A stretch of 64,000 bases of DNA. Origin: Skermanella mucosa (GTDB lineage: Bacteria; Pseudomonadota; Alphaproteobacteria; Azospirillales; Azospirillaceae). The notes beneath the pieces were generated by a model. It did not search any database. It had not been told where the DNA came from and worked only from the letters and a program-made list of their open reading frames with translations. Below are positions 1 through 7,441 of this stretch, piece by piece. A program made the translations under genes and the position numbers. How positions within the stretch are numbered: position 1 is the first letter of the stretch; the number at the start of each line of letters is the position of its first letter. The stretch covers positions 6,160,501 to 6,224,500 of the forward strand of contig NZ_CP086106.1 of the NCBI RefSeq assembly GCF_016765655.2, read 5' to 3'.

Positions 1-1
1 C

Positions 2-37
2 CCGCGCATCCGGCTCGAAGGCGGGGCGACGCGATGA
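2..37 (+). CDS. C-terminal end of an ABC transporter permease (partial)
   Basis: Only the last 11 codons lie in the window; the frame reads PRIRLEGGATR and stops at the TGA at 35-37. A Pro-Arg-Ile-Arg tail is typical of DppB/OppB-type permeases, whose last helix is followed by a short DPRIR-like segment. The stop overlaps the start of the next permease (ATGA at 34-37), which shows translational coupling and supports a DppB-DppC type pair. Identity rests on eleven residues and context. Confidence 0.55.
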   Translation, partial: PRIRLEGGATR

Positions 38-1206
38 CCGCCGATCCCATGGGCACGGACCGGCTGGAACACTACGTCTCGACGGCGCCGTTCGACCCCT
101 ACTCCGTCGAGCAGATGTCGCCGGAGCAGGAACGCTATTTCATGGCGTCCCAGTGGCGCATGATGTGGTGGAAGCTGAAGCGCCACCGGCTGGCGGTGCT
201 GTCGGCGGTGGTCCTGGGGTTGATGTATTTCACCACCCTGATCTCCGAGTTCCTGTCGCCCTACGCCCTGGACAGCCGGCACATCCACCATATCTACGCG
301 CCGCCCCAGTCGGTCCACCTGTTCCACGACGGCAGCTTCGTCGGGCCGTTCGTCTACGGCTACGACTACCGGCTCGACATGGACACGCTCCAGCGCGTCT
401 ACACGGTGGACAGGACGGACGTGCAGCCGATCCGCTTCTTCTGCCGGGGGGACCCCTACGAATTCTGGGGCCTGTTCCCGGCGGACCTGCACCTGATGTG
501 CCCGGCCGAGGGCGGCACGCTGTTCCTGCTCGGCACCGACCGGCTGGGCCGCGACATGCTGAGCCGCATCCTCTACGGCACCCGCATCTCCCTGACCGTC
601 GGGCTGATCGGCATCTCCATCAGCTTCGTCCTGGGCATCGTGATCGGCGGCATCGCCGGCTATTACGGCGGCTGGATCGACAACGTGATCCAGCGCTTCA
701 TCGAGGTGCTGCGCTCCTTCCCGGAGCTGCCCCTGTGGATGGCGCTGTCGGCCGCCCTGCCGGTCACCTGGAGCCCGATCCTGATCTATTTCGGGATCAC
801 GCTGATCCTGGGGCTGCTGGACTGGACCGGCCTCGCCCGCGCCGTCCGCTCCAAGCTGCTGGCCCTGCGGGAGGAGGATTTCTGCACCGCCGCCCAGCTG
901 ATGGGCGCCAGCCCCCGGCGGATCATTGGCCGGCACCTGCTGCCCAGCTTCATGAGCCACCTGATCGCCTCGGCCACCCTGTCGATCCCCGGCATGATCC
1001 TGGGCGAGACGGCGCTGTCCTTCCTGGGCCTCGGCCTCCGGCCGCCGATCACCAGCTGGGGCGTGCTGCTGAACGAGGCCCAGAACATCAACGTCGTGGC
1101 CCTCTATCCCTGGCTGATGCTGCCGGTGGTCCCGGTGATCGTGGTGGTGCTGGCCTTCAACTTCCTGGGCGACGGGCTGCGAGACGCCGCCGATCCCTAT
1201 CGTTGA
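34..1206 (+). CDS. ABC transporter permease, DppC/OppC-like (peptide/nickel/opine class)
   Basis: Inner-membrane permease of 390 residues, one half of the transmembrane channel of a binding-protein-dependent ABC importer. A cytoplasmic N-terminus is followed by a first helix near residues 53-72, a long periplasmic segment (about 75-165) containing a GTDRLGRDMLSR motif typical of OppC/DppC proteins, and then five helices. The EAA loop (AAQLMGASPRRIIGRHLLPS, about residues 287-306), which contacts the ATPase, is well preserved. The family is usually about 300 residues; the extra length sits in the periplasmic loop between helix 1 and the core. It overlaps the stop of the preceding permease by four bases. 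No ATPase gene follows, so the rest of the operon lies upstream. Substrate cannot be read from this gene. Confidence 0.9.
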   Translation: MTADPMGTDRLEHYVSTAPFDPYSVEQMSPEQERYFMASQWRMMWWKLKRHRLAVLSAVVLGLMYFTTLISEFLSPYALDSRHIHHIYAPPQSVHLFHDGSFVGPFVYGYDYRLDMDTLQRVYTVDRTDVQPIRFFCRGDPYEFWGLFPADLHLMCPAEGGTLFLLGTDRLGRDMLSRILYGTRISLTVGLIGISISFVLGIVIGGIAGYYGGWIDNVIQRFIEVLRSFPELPLWMALSAALPVTWSPILIYFGITLILGLLDWTGLARAVRSKLLALREEDFCTAAQLMGASPRRIIGRHLLPSFMSHLIASATLSIPGMILGETALSFLGLGLRPPITSWGVLLNEAQNINVVALYPWLMLPVVPVIVVVLAFNFLGDGLRDAADPYR

Positions 1207-1210
1207 TCGT

Positions 1211-2044
1211 CTAAAGGTTGAGGACCATCCCTTCGAAGGCAACCAGGGTTCCCGGCCGCATGGCCTCCGCCTCGGCCGCGATTCCATCCATGACGCTGTC
1301 GTCGTGGTTCGGCTCGTGGTGGAAGATCACCGCCCGCCCTACCCCGGCGGCATCGGCGACCCGGCACCCCTCCTGCCAGGTCGAATGGCCCCAGCCCACA
1401 TGGCGCGGGTAGGCCGCGTCGGTGTACATGCCGTCATAGACCATCACGTCGGCCCCTCGCGCCAGGTCGAGCACCGCCGGGTCGAGCCCCTCGGCGCGGT
1501 GTTCCGTGTCGGTCACGATCGCCAGCACCCTGCCCTCGTACTCCACCCGGTAGCCGCAGCACCGGTTGGGATGGTTGAGCGGACCCGTCCTCAGGGTGAT
1601 CCCCGGCCCCGGCGTCAGCGTCGCCCCGCATTCGAAATCGTTGAAGGTGCAGGAATGGTCGAACGCGGAGAGCGGCACCGGGAACAGGGGGGCTATCATC
1701 ATGTCGCACAGCACGGACCGGATCGTCTGCGTCGGCGGCAGGTGGCCCGCCCACAGGCGCAGCCGGTTGCGCGGGTCGAAAGCCGGGGCGAAGAACGGCA
1801 GCCCCGCCACATGGTCGTAGTGGGTGTGGGTGAAGAACAGGTCGAGGTCCAGCGGCGCCTCGGCCGCCAGCAGGGTGCCGAACGGACGAATGCCCGTTCC
1901 GGCATCGAAAATCATGAGGTGATCCCCGCACCGGACCTCGATGCAGGTGGTGTTGCCGCCATATCGCGCCGTCTCGGGTCCAGGCGACGGGATGCTGCCT
2001 CGGACCCCCCAGAATCGGACGACGAAACCGGATGACGGCGGCAT
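1211..2044 (-). CDS. metallo-beta-lactamase-fold hydrolase
   Basis: A 277-residue metal-dependent hydrolase. The N-terminus has RFWGVRGSIPSPG and YGGNTTCIEV motifs seen in a family of stand-alone MBL phosphodiesterase-like proteins, followed by the metal-binding HTHYDH motif (about residues 92-97). Further ligands are likely in NHPN (about 163), TDTEH (about 184) and HHEPNHDD (about 248-255). No signal peptide is evident, so it should be cytoplasmic. It converges with the upstream permease with only four bases between stop codons. Substrate is unknown; a phosphodiester or cyclic nucleotide is the usual guess for relatives and is not shown here. Confidence 0.85.
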   Translation of the reverse strand: MPPSSGFVVRFWGVRGSIPSPGPETARYGGNTTCIEVRCGDHLMIFDAGTGIRPFGTLLAAEAPLDLDLFFTHTHYDHVAGLPFFAPAFDPRNRLRLWAGHLPPTQTIRSVLCDMMIAPLFPVPLSAFDHSCTFNDFECGATLTPGPGITLRTGPLNHPNRCCGYRVEYEGRVLAIVTDTEHRAEGLDPAVLDLARGADVMVYDGMYTDAAYPRHVGWGHSTWQEGCRVADAAGVGRAVIFHHEPNHDDSVMDGIAAEAEAMRPGTLVAFEGMVLNL

Positions 2045-2196
2045 TAAAGGCGCCGCCGATTGTTATGTCTTTCGCACATGGCTCTTAATGTGGCGAGCGG
2101 TTCGAGCGGAGTCGAGAAAAATTCCAGATAGCAACGAAACATGAACAATACTAGCCTGTTGATAATGGGAACCTGTCACTAGAGGAGCTTGGAATC

Positions 2197-2448
2197 ATGG
2201 CGAACACCGGGGCGAACACAAGTAACGACAGCCCGAAGTCAGCCGACGCCGGCACCCCGTCCAACACGGAAAAGGACCCTTCGGATTGGACCACGGGCGA
2301 TGAGGCGATGACCGGCGCGCAGGCATCCTATCTGAAGACCCTGAGCGAAGAGGCGAACGAGGAGTTCGATTCCTCGCTCAGCAAGGCCGATGCCTCGCGG
2401 CGGATCGACGAGCTGCAGAACAAGACCGGGCGCGGCAAGCAAAGCTGA
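2197..2448 (+). CDS. DUF3072 domain small protein
   Basis: An 83-residue, very hydrophilic, acidic protein. The first 30 residues are low complexity (N, S, T, D, P). The C-terminal half has the compact motif MTGAQASYLKTLSEEANEE followed by LSKADASRRIDELQ, characteristic of the DUF3072 family of short soluble proteins of unknown role. An AGAGGAGCT Shine-Dalgarno lies 6-7 bases before the ATG at 2197. A group II intron begins 31 bases after the stop on the opposite strand, so the natural 3' flank of this gene has been displaced by 1.9 kb. Function unknown. Confidence 0.8.
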   Translation: MANTGANTSNDSPKSADAGTPSNTEKDPSDWTTGDEAMTGAQASYLKTLSEEANEEFDSSLSKADASRRIDELQNKTGRGKQS

Positions 2449-2479
2449 GGGACCTTGGGAAATCGGAAGGGAAGCATTA

Positions 2480-4379
2480 ATCGCGGTAGGGACGCCCGTT
2501 ACCGGGCGCCCCCCGCACAGAACCGGACGTGCCCGATTAAGGCATCCGGCTCCCACCTTGGGTGTTTGACGCGGAAGCGGTTTCCGGGCCAGGGATGGAT
2601 GATGCGCGGCCGTGGTAGCCAGCAGTCGGCAAGGCGCGTGAGTTTGTCCCACGGTGTCTTGTCCTTCTGGCTGCGCCGACGCAGCGCCCTCATCCACAGG
2701 ACGCCGACATGGTAGCGCAGGTTGGCAAGGGCCCGGTAGTTGGTCGGGACGGCGAAGTAGGCGTAGAAGCCGCGCATCACCTGTCCCAACCACCGGCCTT
2801 GCTCCGGGATGCCCTGGTGCCAGCGCCGCCGGAGTTCCTCCTTGATTTCCTTGAGCTTGGCCTGCTTGCGCTGGCGCCGGGTCTGGCGTCGCAGCAGGAA
2901 GCCGCCACGCCGGGACCGCCCACAGATGTGGGTGAAGCCCAGGAAGTCGAAGGTCTCCGGTTTGCCCGCGCCGCGCTTGGCCCGGTCGGCAGTTGCCTGC
3001 CGGCCGAACTCGATCAGGCGGGTCTTGTCGGCGTTCAGTTCCAGGGCGAACCGCGCCAGGCGCTCCCGCAGGTCCGCGAGGAACCGCTCGGCGTCCGACC
3101 GGTGCTCGAACCCGACGACGGTGTCGTCGGCGTAGCGCACCATGACCATGGTCCCGGTCGCGTGGCGATGGCGCCACTGCCGGGTCCACAGGTCGTAGAC
3201 ATAGTGGAGATAGACGTTGGCCAGCAGTGGCGATGCCACCGCCCCTTGCGGGCTGCCGGCCGTCGCCGGCTGCCGTTTCCCCGTCTCGTCCACCACGCCT
3301 ACCGTCAGCCACTTGCGGATCAGCCGCAGGACGCGGGCATCGCCGATCCGGTGTTCCAGGAACCGCATGATCCACATGTGGTCGATGCTGTCGAAGAACG
3401 CCCGGATGTCCGCATCCAGGATCCAGTTCACCCGGCACTCGCCGATCGCCACCGCCAACGCGTCGAGCGCGTCGTGCTGCCCCCGTCCCGGCCGGAAGCC
3501 GTAGGAGAAGCCGAGGAAGTCTTCCTCGTAGATGGCGTTCAGCACCTCCACCAGCGCCCGCTGGACGATCTTGTCCTCCAGTGCCGCGATCCCGAGCGGC
3601 CGCATCCGGCCGTCCGGCTTGGGAATGAAATGCCGGCGTGACGGGTGCGCCCGGTAGCGGCCGGAATGCACGCGGTCCTTCAGGTCCGCCAGCCGTTCCT
3701 CCAGCCCCTCCGCGTACTCCCGCCACGTCATTCCGTCCACACCCGGAGCCGCGTCCCGCTTCAATGCCCGATAGGCAAAGCGCAGCAGGTCGGTATCCAC
3801 GTGCGTCAGAAGGGTGGTGAACCGCTCCTCCTTTCGCTCCCGTGCCGCTTGACGTATGCGCTCCAGCCCCGAGAGCACGGGTGCCCGGTCCTGAGCCCGG
3901 CCCGTGTGCGGCGGAGACGCATTCCCCTCGGCCCCACCCCTTCCCTCCACCGGCTCCGCGTCCGCGTTCGCCGACTTCACAGGTACTATGGATGGGTCTG
4001 ACCTCTTCGGCGCGTGCGTCACCGGCTACGGCTCCTCGCCTTCCCGGTGCGGACCAGACGGCCATCGGCCTCTGGTCACGCCGAAGATCTCCCGGTTCCC
4101 GCGCAAGGAGCGTCCGCACATGCCAGGGTCTCTGACCACGCCGGACCGCCGGGGTGCTCGCATGACGCACCCCGCCGTATCGCCTTCCAGGCACAGAACC
4201 CTGTCGGCATCCGGGATCGAGATTCTTACGCGGCTCAATGGCTGGCCTATGCGCTCCCCTGTCAACGCTTCGCCGACAGCCTCACGACCGCCGCCGCATG
4301 ACTCGGGGCCGGTGTGGGGCGCTACTCCTTCACCGTACAGGACTTTCACCCGCTACTCCTTGCCGGTCTCCCGGCGCTC
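2480..4379 (-). mobile_element. group II intron, copy 1 (complete, 1900 bp)
   Basis: Retrotransposing ribozyme read on the minus strand, 5' end at 4379 and 3' end at 2480. The 5' end is GAGCG (consensus GUGYG) and the 3' end is CCTACCGCGAT. Domain V is recognisable at 2552-2520, a 33-nt hairpin starting GAGCCGGAUG and closing with CGUCCGGUUC. Domain VI follows, with a candidate branch-point A eight bases before the 3' splice site. Exact boundaries come from the second copy, where removing the intron restores a palindromic repeat. The intron lies antisense between a DUF3072 gene and a candidate sRNA promoter, so it cannot splice out of plus-strand transcripts. EBS1 (TCTGTG, minus strand, 4197-4192) pairs perfectly with IBS1 CACAGA in the 5' exon. 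Confidence 0.93.
2499..4022 (-). CDS. ltrA: group II intron reverse transcriptase/maturase, copy 1
   Basis: A 507-residue intron-encoded protein that helps the intron RNA splice and reverse-transcribes it into new DNA sites. About 70 variable N-terminal residues are followed by RT blocks 0-7: GVDGMTWREY (about 115), RHFIPKPDGRMRPLGI (about 149), SYGFRPGRGQHDALDAL (about 195), GSPQGAVASPLLANVYLH (about 276) and the catalytic YADD (about 318). The maturase X domain follows (about 410-500). No HNH endonuclease domain is present. The frame stays open through ribozyme domain V and stops inside domain VI (TAA at 2501-2499), so its last residues are encoded by the catalytic core. The encoded protein is identical to the copy at 23431-24954. 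Confidence 0.95.
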   Translation of the reverse strand: MTHAPKRSDPSIVPVKSANADAEPVEGRGGAEGNASPPHTGRAQDRAPVLSGLERIRQAARERKEERFTTLLTHVDTDLLRFAYRALKRDAAPGVDGMTWREYAEGLEERLADLKDRVHSGRYRAHPSRRHFIPKPDGRMRPLGIAALEDKIVQRALVEVLNAIYEEDFLGFSYGFRPGRGQHDALDALAVAIGECRVNWILDADIRAFFDSIDHMWIMRFLEHRIGDARVLRLIRKWLTVGVVDETGKRQPATAGSPQGAVASPLLANVYLHYVYDLWTRQWRHRHATGTMVMVRYADDTVVGFEHRSDAERFLADLRERLARFALELNADKTRLIEFGRQATADRAKRGAGKPETFDFLGFTHICGRSRRGGFLLRRQTRRQRKQAKLKEIKEELRRRWHQGIPEQGRWLGQVMRGFYAYFAVPTNYRALANLRYHVGVLWMRALRRRSQKDKTPWDKLTRLADCWLPRPRIIHPWPGNRFRVKHPRWEPDALIGHVRFCAGGAR

Positions 4380-4391
4380 TCTGTGTTAACC

Positions 4392-4423
4392 TTAATCCGG
4401 TGTTAACCAATACGGCCTATAAC
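4392..4423 (+). promoter_or_regulatory. candidate CtrA-box promoter
   Basis: A perfect match to the CtrA recognition sequence, TTAA-N7-TTAAC, lies at 4392-4407, followed ten bases later by a TATAAC -10-like hexamer at 4418-4423. In Caulobacter-type promoters the CtrA box commonly occupies the -35 region, as this spacing allows. The site starts 12 bases outside the group II intron. No plus-strand protein gene follows before the terminator at 4470-4506, so the most direct reading is a promoter for a short RNA. Function is inferred; only the motifs are seen. Confidence 0.45.
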
Positions 4424-4429
4424 GAGGAC

Positions 4430-4506
4430 ATCGCATCTGTGGTGCGGTTCCTCCATGTAAAGCAACCTTCGGCTCCGTCGGCATCGGTCGACGGAGCCGA
4501 TTTTTT
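4430..4506 (+). ncRNA. candidate small RNA (about 75 nt)
   Basis: The stretch between a CtrA-box/-10 promoter candidate (4392-4423) and a strong intrinsic terminator (4470-4506) has no convincing reading frame. It contains an unpaired GGTTCCTCC element at about 4446-4454, complementary to Shine-Dalgarno sequences, a feature of several alphaproteobacterial regulatory sRNAs. The 5' end is set by assuming initiation about seven bases after the -10. It may instead be only the relic 3' end of the DUF3072 transcript, separated from its gene by the intron. No known sRNA family is claimed. Confidence 0.35.
4470..4506 (+). terminator. Rho-independent terminator
   Basis: An 11-bp perfect stem (CGGCTCCGTCG paired with CGACGGAGCCG) with an 8-nt loop is followed by A and six T on the plus strand. 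The opposite strand has no T-run after the stem, so this terminator is directional. It would end either the candidate sRNA or, before intron insertion, the DUF3072 transcript. It lies two bases before the end of the convergent PAP2 gene. Confidence 0.85.
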
Positions 4507-4507
4507 G

Positions 4508-5299
4508 TCACGCCTGCCGAATACGGCCCGGAGGCTGTATGGCCCCGGTCTCCCGCAGGCGCCGCAGGGTCCGGCCGGCCGCCAGGGGAAGCACGAGCCC
4601 CGGCCAGAGAAGACGGTACGATCCCCCGCTGCCCCGGTGGAAGACCCACCCCCGCGACGTGAACCAGCCGCGCAGACAATAGGTCGTCACGACCGCCAGG
4701 GCGCCGCCCCCGACGACGTCGGTCATGAAATGGGCGTTCACCATGATGCGGCTGAGCCCGATCAGGCAGGCTGCGGCTAGCAGCGCGCCGCGCCAGCTCG
4801 GGACGATGAACGACACCGCCAGGGCGAAGGCCACCGCCGTGTTGGTGTGGCCGGATGGGAAGGAGTGGAAGTTCGCGTTCAGGATCATCGGATCGAACCC
4901 GAGGAAACCCGCCTGCTCCAGCAGCTTCGGCCGCGCCCGCCCGACGATGACCTTAACGATGTTGACGGCGATCCCGGACAGGGCGACCGACGCGAAGACG
5001 AACATGAATGCCGATCCGGCCCAACGGGTCATCGCGGCGGCACGCCGGCCGGCCAGGATGAACCATCCCGCGGCGATCAGCCCGAGCCCGAGCACGCCCG
5101 TCGGCACCAGGGTCCATTTGCTGTCCCCCGCCTCCGTGATGGCGCGGAAAATATCCAGCAGGCCCGGATCGGCGGACCGCGCCAGCTCGGACGCGGTGCG
5201 GTCGAGATGGTTCAGCAGCATATGGCCGAACAGGAACAGCAGGAACCAGAGGGAATACCGGACCGGCCGCGGCTGGTCTTCGGTGAACGGATTTCGCAT
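4508..5299 (-). CDS. PAP2-family membrane phosphatase
   Basis: A 263-residue integral membrane protein with several hydrophobic helices and the three-part lipid-phosphate phosphatase signature: KVIVGRARP (motif 1), FPSGH (motif 2) and SRIMVNAHFMTDVVGG (motif 3, with the catalytic His). Relatives dephosphorylate undecaprenyl diphosphate, phosphatidate or lipid A. The frame could begin at 5368, but the ATG at 5299 puts a short polar N-terminus before the first helix, as usual for the family. It lies next to a lipid-linked glycosylation cluster on the same strand, which suggests a role in envelope lipid metabolism. The substrate is not determined. Confidence 0.88.
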   Translation of the reverse strand: MRNPFTEDQPRPVRYSLWFLLFLFGHMLLNHLDRTASELARSADPGLLDIFRAITEAGDSKWTLVPTGVLGLGLIAAGWFILAGRRAAAMTRWAGSAFMFVFASVALSGIAVNIVKVIVGRARPKLLEQAGFLGFDPMILNANFHSFPSGHTNTAVAFALAVSFIVPSWRGALLAAACLIGLSRIMVNAHFMTDVVGGGALAVVTTYCLRGWFTSRGWVFHRGSGGSYRLLWPGLVLPLAAGRTLRRLRETGAIQPPGRIRQA

Positions 5300-5402
5300 C
5301 GTGGTCCCGCCGTTGCCGACGATCTGACAAAAGGGCCGAAGTCGCAGCTCCGCCCCGTGGCAGGACACTAGTAAAGGTAAGTTATTACCAAGGAGTTACG
5401 AC

Positions 5403-7082
5403 TTAGCGACGATATAAGGTCATCATCAGCTTCGTACCGCGCGAATAATTAAGACCACTAATTGTTTCTATGGCAATCGGATGGAATCCCTTGGCTTCGG
5501 CTTCGGCCAGGAAGGCGTCGTCCTGCGGCAGGTCGACCAGGGCCAGTGCGCAGGCATCGTCCGCCAGGCGGTGGGCAGCCGCCCGGCCGTCGCCCGAAAG
5601 CACCGTCCCGGTCCCCACCAGGAAGACGAGGCTGGGTTCGGTGAAGCCGATGGACACCAGGGTCGAGTCGGGACAGGGCCGCGCCGCCGCGACCGCGGCG
5701 GCGACCCTGGGGCTGATCCAGATCTTCTCGATGCGGGGCAGGACGACCTGGAAGGCGAGCAGATACATCCCGAGCGACCCGGCGCTCACCACCGCGACCG
5801 AGCGACGCAGCCCGCCTCGGTGGAACAGCAGGGCGCCGTAGCCGAGCACCGCCGACACGGCGACAGCCAGCGGCAGGGCCGCCGGATCCAGCGTCCATTC
5901 GATCACCGCGTGCAGGGCGGCCAACCCGGCGGCGAGCACCGCGGCGATCAGGAGGAACAGCAGGATCGAGAGCAGGCGAAGCCATCGCCGCTCCCCTCCG
6001 AAACCGTCCAGCGCCGCGCGCGCGGTCAGCAGCGCCAGCGCCGGATAGGCCGGAAGCACGTAGTGAAACAGCTTGGTCGGCACCGCCTCGAAGACGATCC
6101 AGGTCGGAACGGCCCAGGCGAGGCAGAACAGCACCGCCGGATCCCGCCGGTTGGCCCAGACCCAGGGGATCGCCGGGATCGCCAGCAGGGACCAGGGCCA
6201 GAAGGTGACCGGAAACAGCAAGGTGTAGTAGCCGGGCGGGAACCCCTTGGATTCCTGCCCGCCGGCGACTTTGGCCAGCATGTCGTGGCCGACCGACTCG
6301 GCGAAGAAGGCGCCCTGGGTCTTGACGGTGATCAGGATCAGCCAGGGCGCCACGATCAGGAGGAGCACGGGCAGGCCCAGCCGGGGCCGCAGCGCGGCCA
6401 GCCAGCCGACCCGCCGCCCGGCGAGCGCCAAGCCCAGCGCGGTGCCGCCGACCACCAGCAGGATGATCGGTCCCTTCAGCAGGATGCCGATCCCGAGAGA
6501 GCACCAGAACAGCAGCGCCAGGCCGGTGGACAGGGCCTCCCGCCCGTTCCGCCGAAGCCAGGCCTCCGCCAGCGCCGCCTGCGCGCCCAGCACGGTCGCC
6601 AGCAGGGCCGCGTCCGTCTTGGCGGTGCGCGCCTCGACCGCGAGCAGGACGGTGCCGGCCAGCATCGCCGCGGCGAGAAACCCGGCGCGCTCGCCCGCCA
6701 GGGAACCGAACAGGGTGGTGCCGATCCGGAAGGTCAGCAGCACGGCGAGGACGGCCCCGGCGAGCGACGGCAGGCGGTAGGCCCAGATGGCGGCCTGCTC
6801 CGGCCCGCCCGCCAGCGTCACCGCCACCGACTGCATCCAGTAGATGCCGACCGGCTTCTTGTGCCTCGCCTCGTCCTGGAAGCGGATATCGACGAAATCG
6901 CCGCTCTCCAGCATCTGCCGGGTCGCCTGGGCGAAGCGGGCCTCGTCCCGGTCGGTCGGCGGCAGCACGAAGAAGCCCGGCAGGAACAAGGCCAGGCAGA
7001 GCGCCGCCAGCGCCGCCATCAGCCCGATCCGCCTGAGCAATGCCGGGAGGGAGCGGCCGGAGGGCGTGTCCGCGACGCTCAC
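5403..7082 (-). CDS. ArnT-like polyprenyl-phosphate-sugar transferase (GT83)
   Basis: A 559-residue multi-helix glycosyltransferase. After the first helix comes the acidic PPTDRDEARFAQATRQM motif (about residues 36-52) of the GT39/GT83 PMT/ArnT superfamily, then HKKPVGIYWMQS, which is also typical of ArnT. These enzymes move a sugar from undecaprenyl phosphate to lipid A or another periplasmic acceptor. The GTG start at 7082 overlaps the TGA of the preceding gene (GTGA), so it is translationally coupled; the frame is open further upstream but that reads out of frame through the LAB_N gene. It is the third gene of a GT2, LAB_N, GT83 operon. Acceptor and sugar are unknown. Confidence 0.88.
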   Translation of the reverse strand: MSVADTPSGRSLPALLRRIGLMAALAALCLALFLPGFFVLPPTDRDEARFAQATRQMLESGDFVDIRFQDEARHKKPVGIYWMQSVAVTLAGGPEQAAIWAYRLPSLAGAVLAVLLTFRIGTTLFGSLAGERAGFLAAAMLAGTVLLAVEARTAKTDAALLATVLGAQAALAEAWLRRNGREALSTGLALLFWCSLGIGILLKGPIILLVVGGTALGLALAGRRVGWLAALRPRLGLPVLLLIVAPWLILITVKTQGAFFAESVGHDMLAKVAGGQESKGFPPGYYTLLFPVTFWPWSLLAIPAIPWVWANRRDPAVLFCLAWAVPTWIVFEAVPTKLFHYVLPAYPALALLTARAALDGFGGERRWLRLLSILLFLLIAAVLAAGLAALHAVIEWTLDPAALPLAVAVSAVLGYGALLFHRGGLRRSVAVVSAGSLGMYLLAFQVVLPRIEKIWISPRVAAAVAAARPCPDSTLVSIGFTEPSLVFLVGTGTVLSGDGRAAAHRLADDACALALVDLPQDDAFLAEAEAKGFHPIAIETISGLNYSRGTKLMMTLYRR

Positions 7083-7396
7083 GATGCCGACGCGCGCCCG
7101 ATGTCGTCGGCGACCGCGTCGTCGCCGCACCTCGCGGCTTTGCGCTTGTCGCGCCAGATCATCCAGATGTTGCGGGAATAGATCACCAGCCCAAGCCCCT
7201 GCCCCAGGATGAACACGGGATCCTCCCGATGGATCGCGTAGGCCAGCAGCGTCACGCCGCCGGCGATGCTGAAATACCAGAAGGCCTCCGGCACGAAGCT
7301 GCGCTTGAGGCGCTCGCTCTGTATCCACTGGATCAGGAAGCGCATGGAGAACAGCGCCTGTCCCAGAAAACCGATCGCCGTCCAGACGATGACCAT
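7079..7396 (-). CDS. LAB_N-domain small membrane protein
   Basis: A 105-residue protein with three predicted helices and the motif FLGQALFSMRFLIQWIQSE followed by VPEAFWYFS, the lipid A biosynthesis N-terminal domain (LAB_N). Stand-alone LAB_N proteins usually sit between a DPM1-like glycosyltransferase and an ArnT-like transferase, as here. They are thought to help translocate the polyprenyl-phosphate sugar across the inner membrane, but that role is inferred. It is coupled to the next gene by a GTGA overlap. Confidence 0.87.
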   Translation of the reverse strand: MVIVWTAIGFLGQALFSMRFLIQWIQSERLKRSFVPEAFWYFSIAGGVTLLAYAIHREDPVFILGQGLGLVIYSRNIWMIWRDKRKAARCGDDAVADDIGRASAS

Positions 7397-7441
7397 CGAA
7401 TCACCCGATAGAGCCTGTATCGATGCCGCGCCATCGACCGA

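Noticed and set aside
2709-3641. Long plus-strand frames across the group II introns (310 and 118 residues), repeated in both copies
   Set aside because: They are antisense shadows of the reverse transcriptase gene, kept open by high GC; composition is Arg/Pro/Gly rich with no motifs.
4381-4407. Direct repeat GTGTTAACC ... GTGTTAACC as an intron target duplication or att site
   Set aside because: Group II introns do not duplicate targets, and the repeats lie on one side of the intron only; they are better explained by the CtrA-type TTAAC half-sites.
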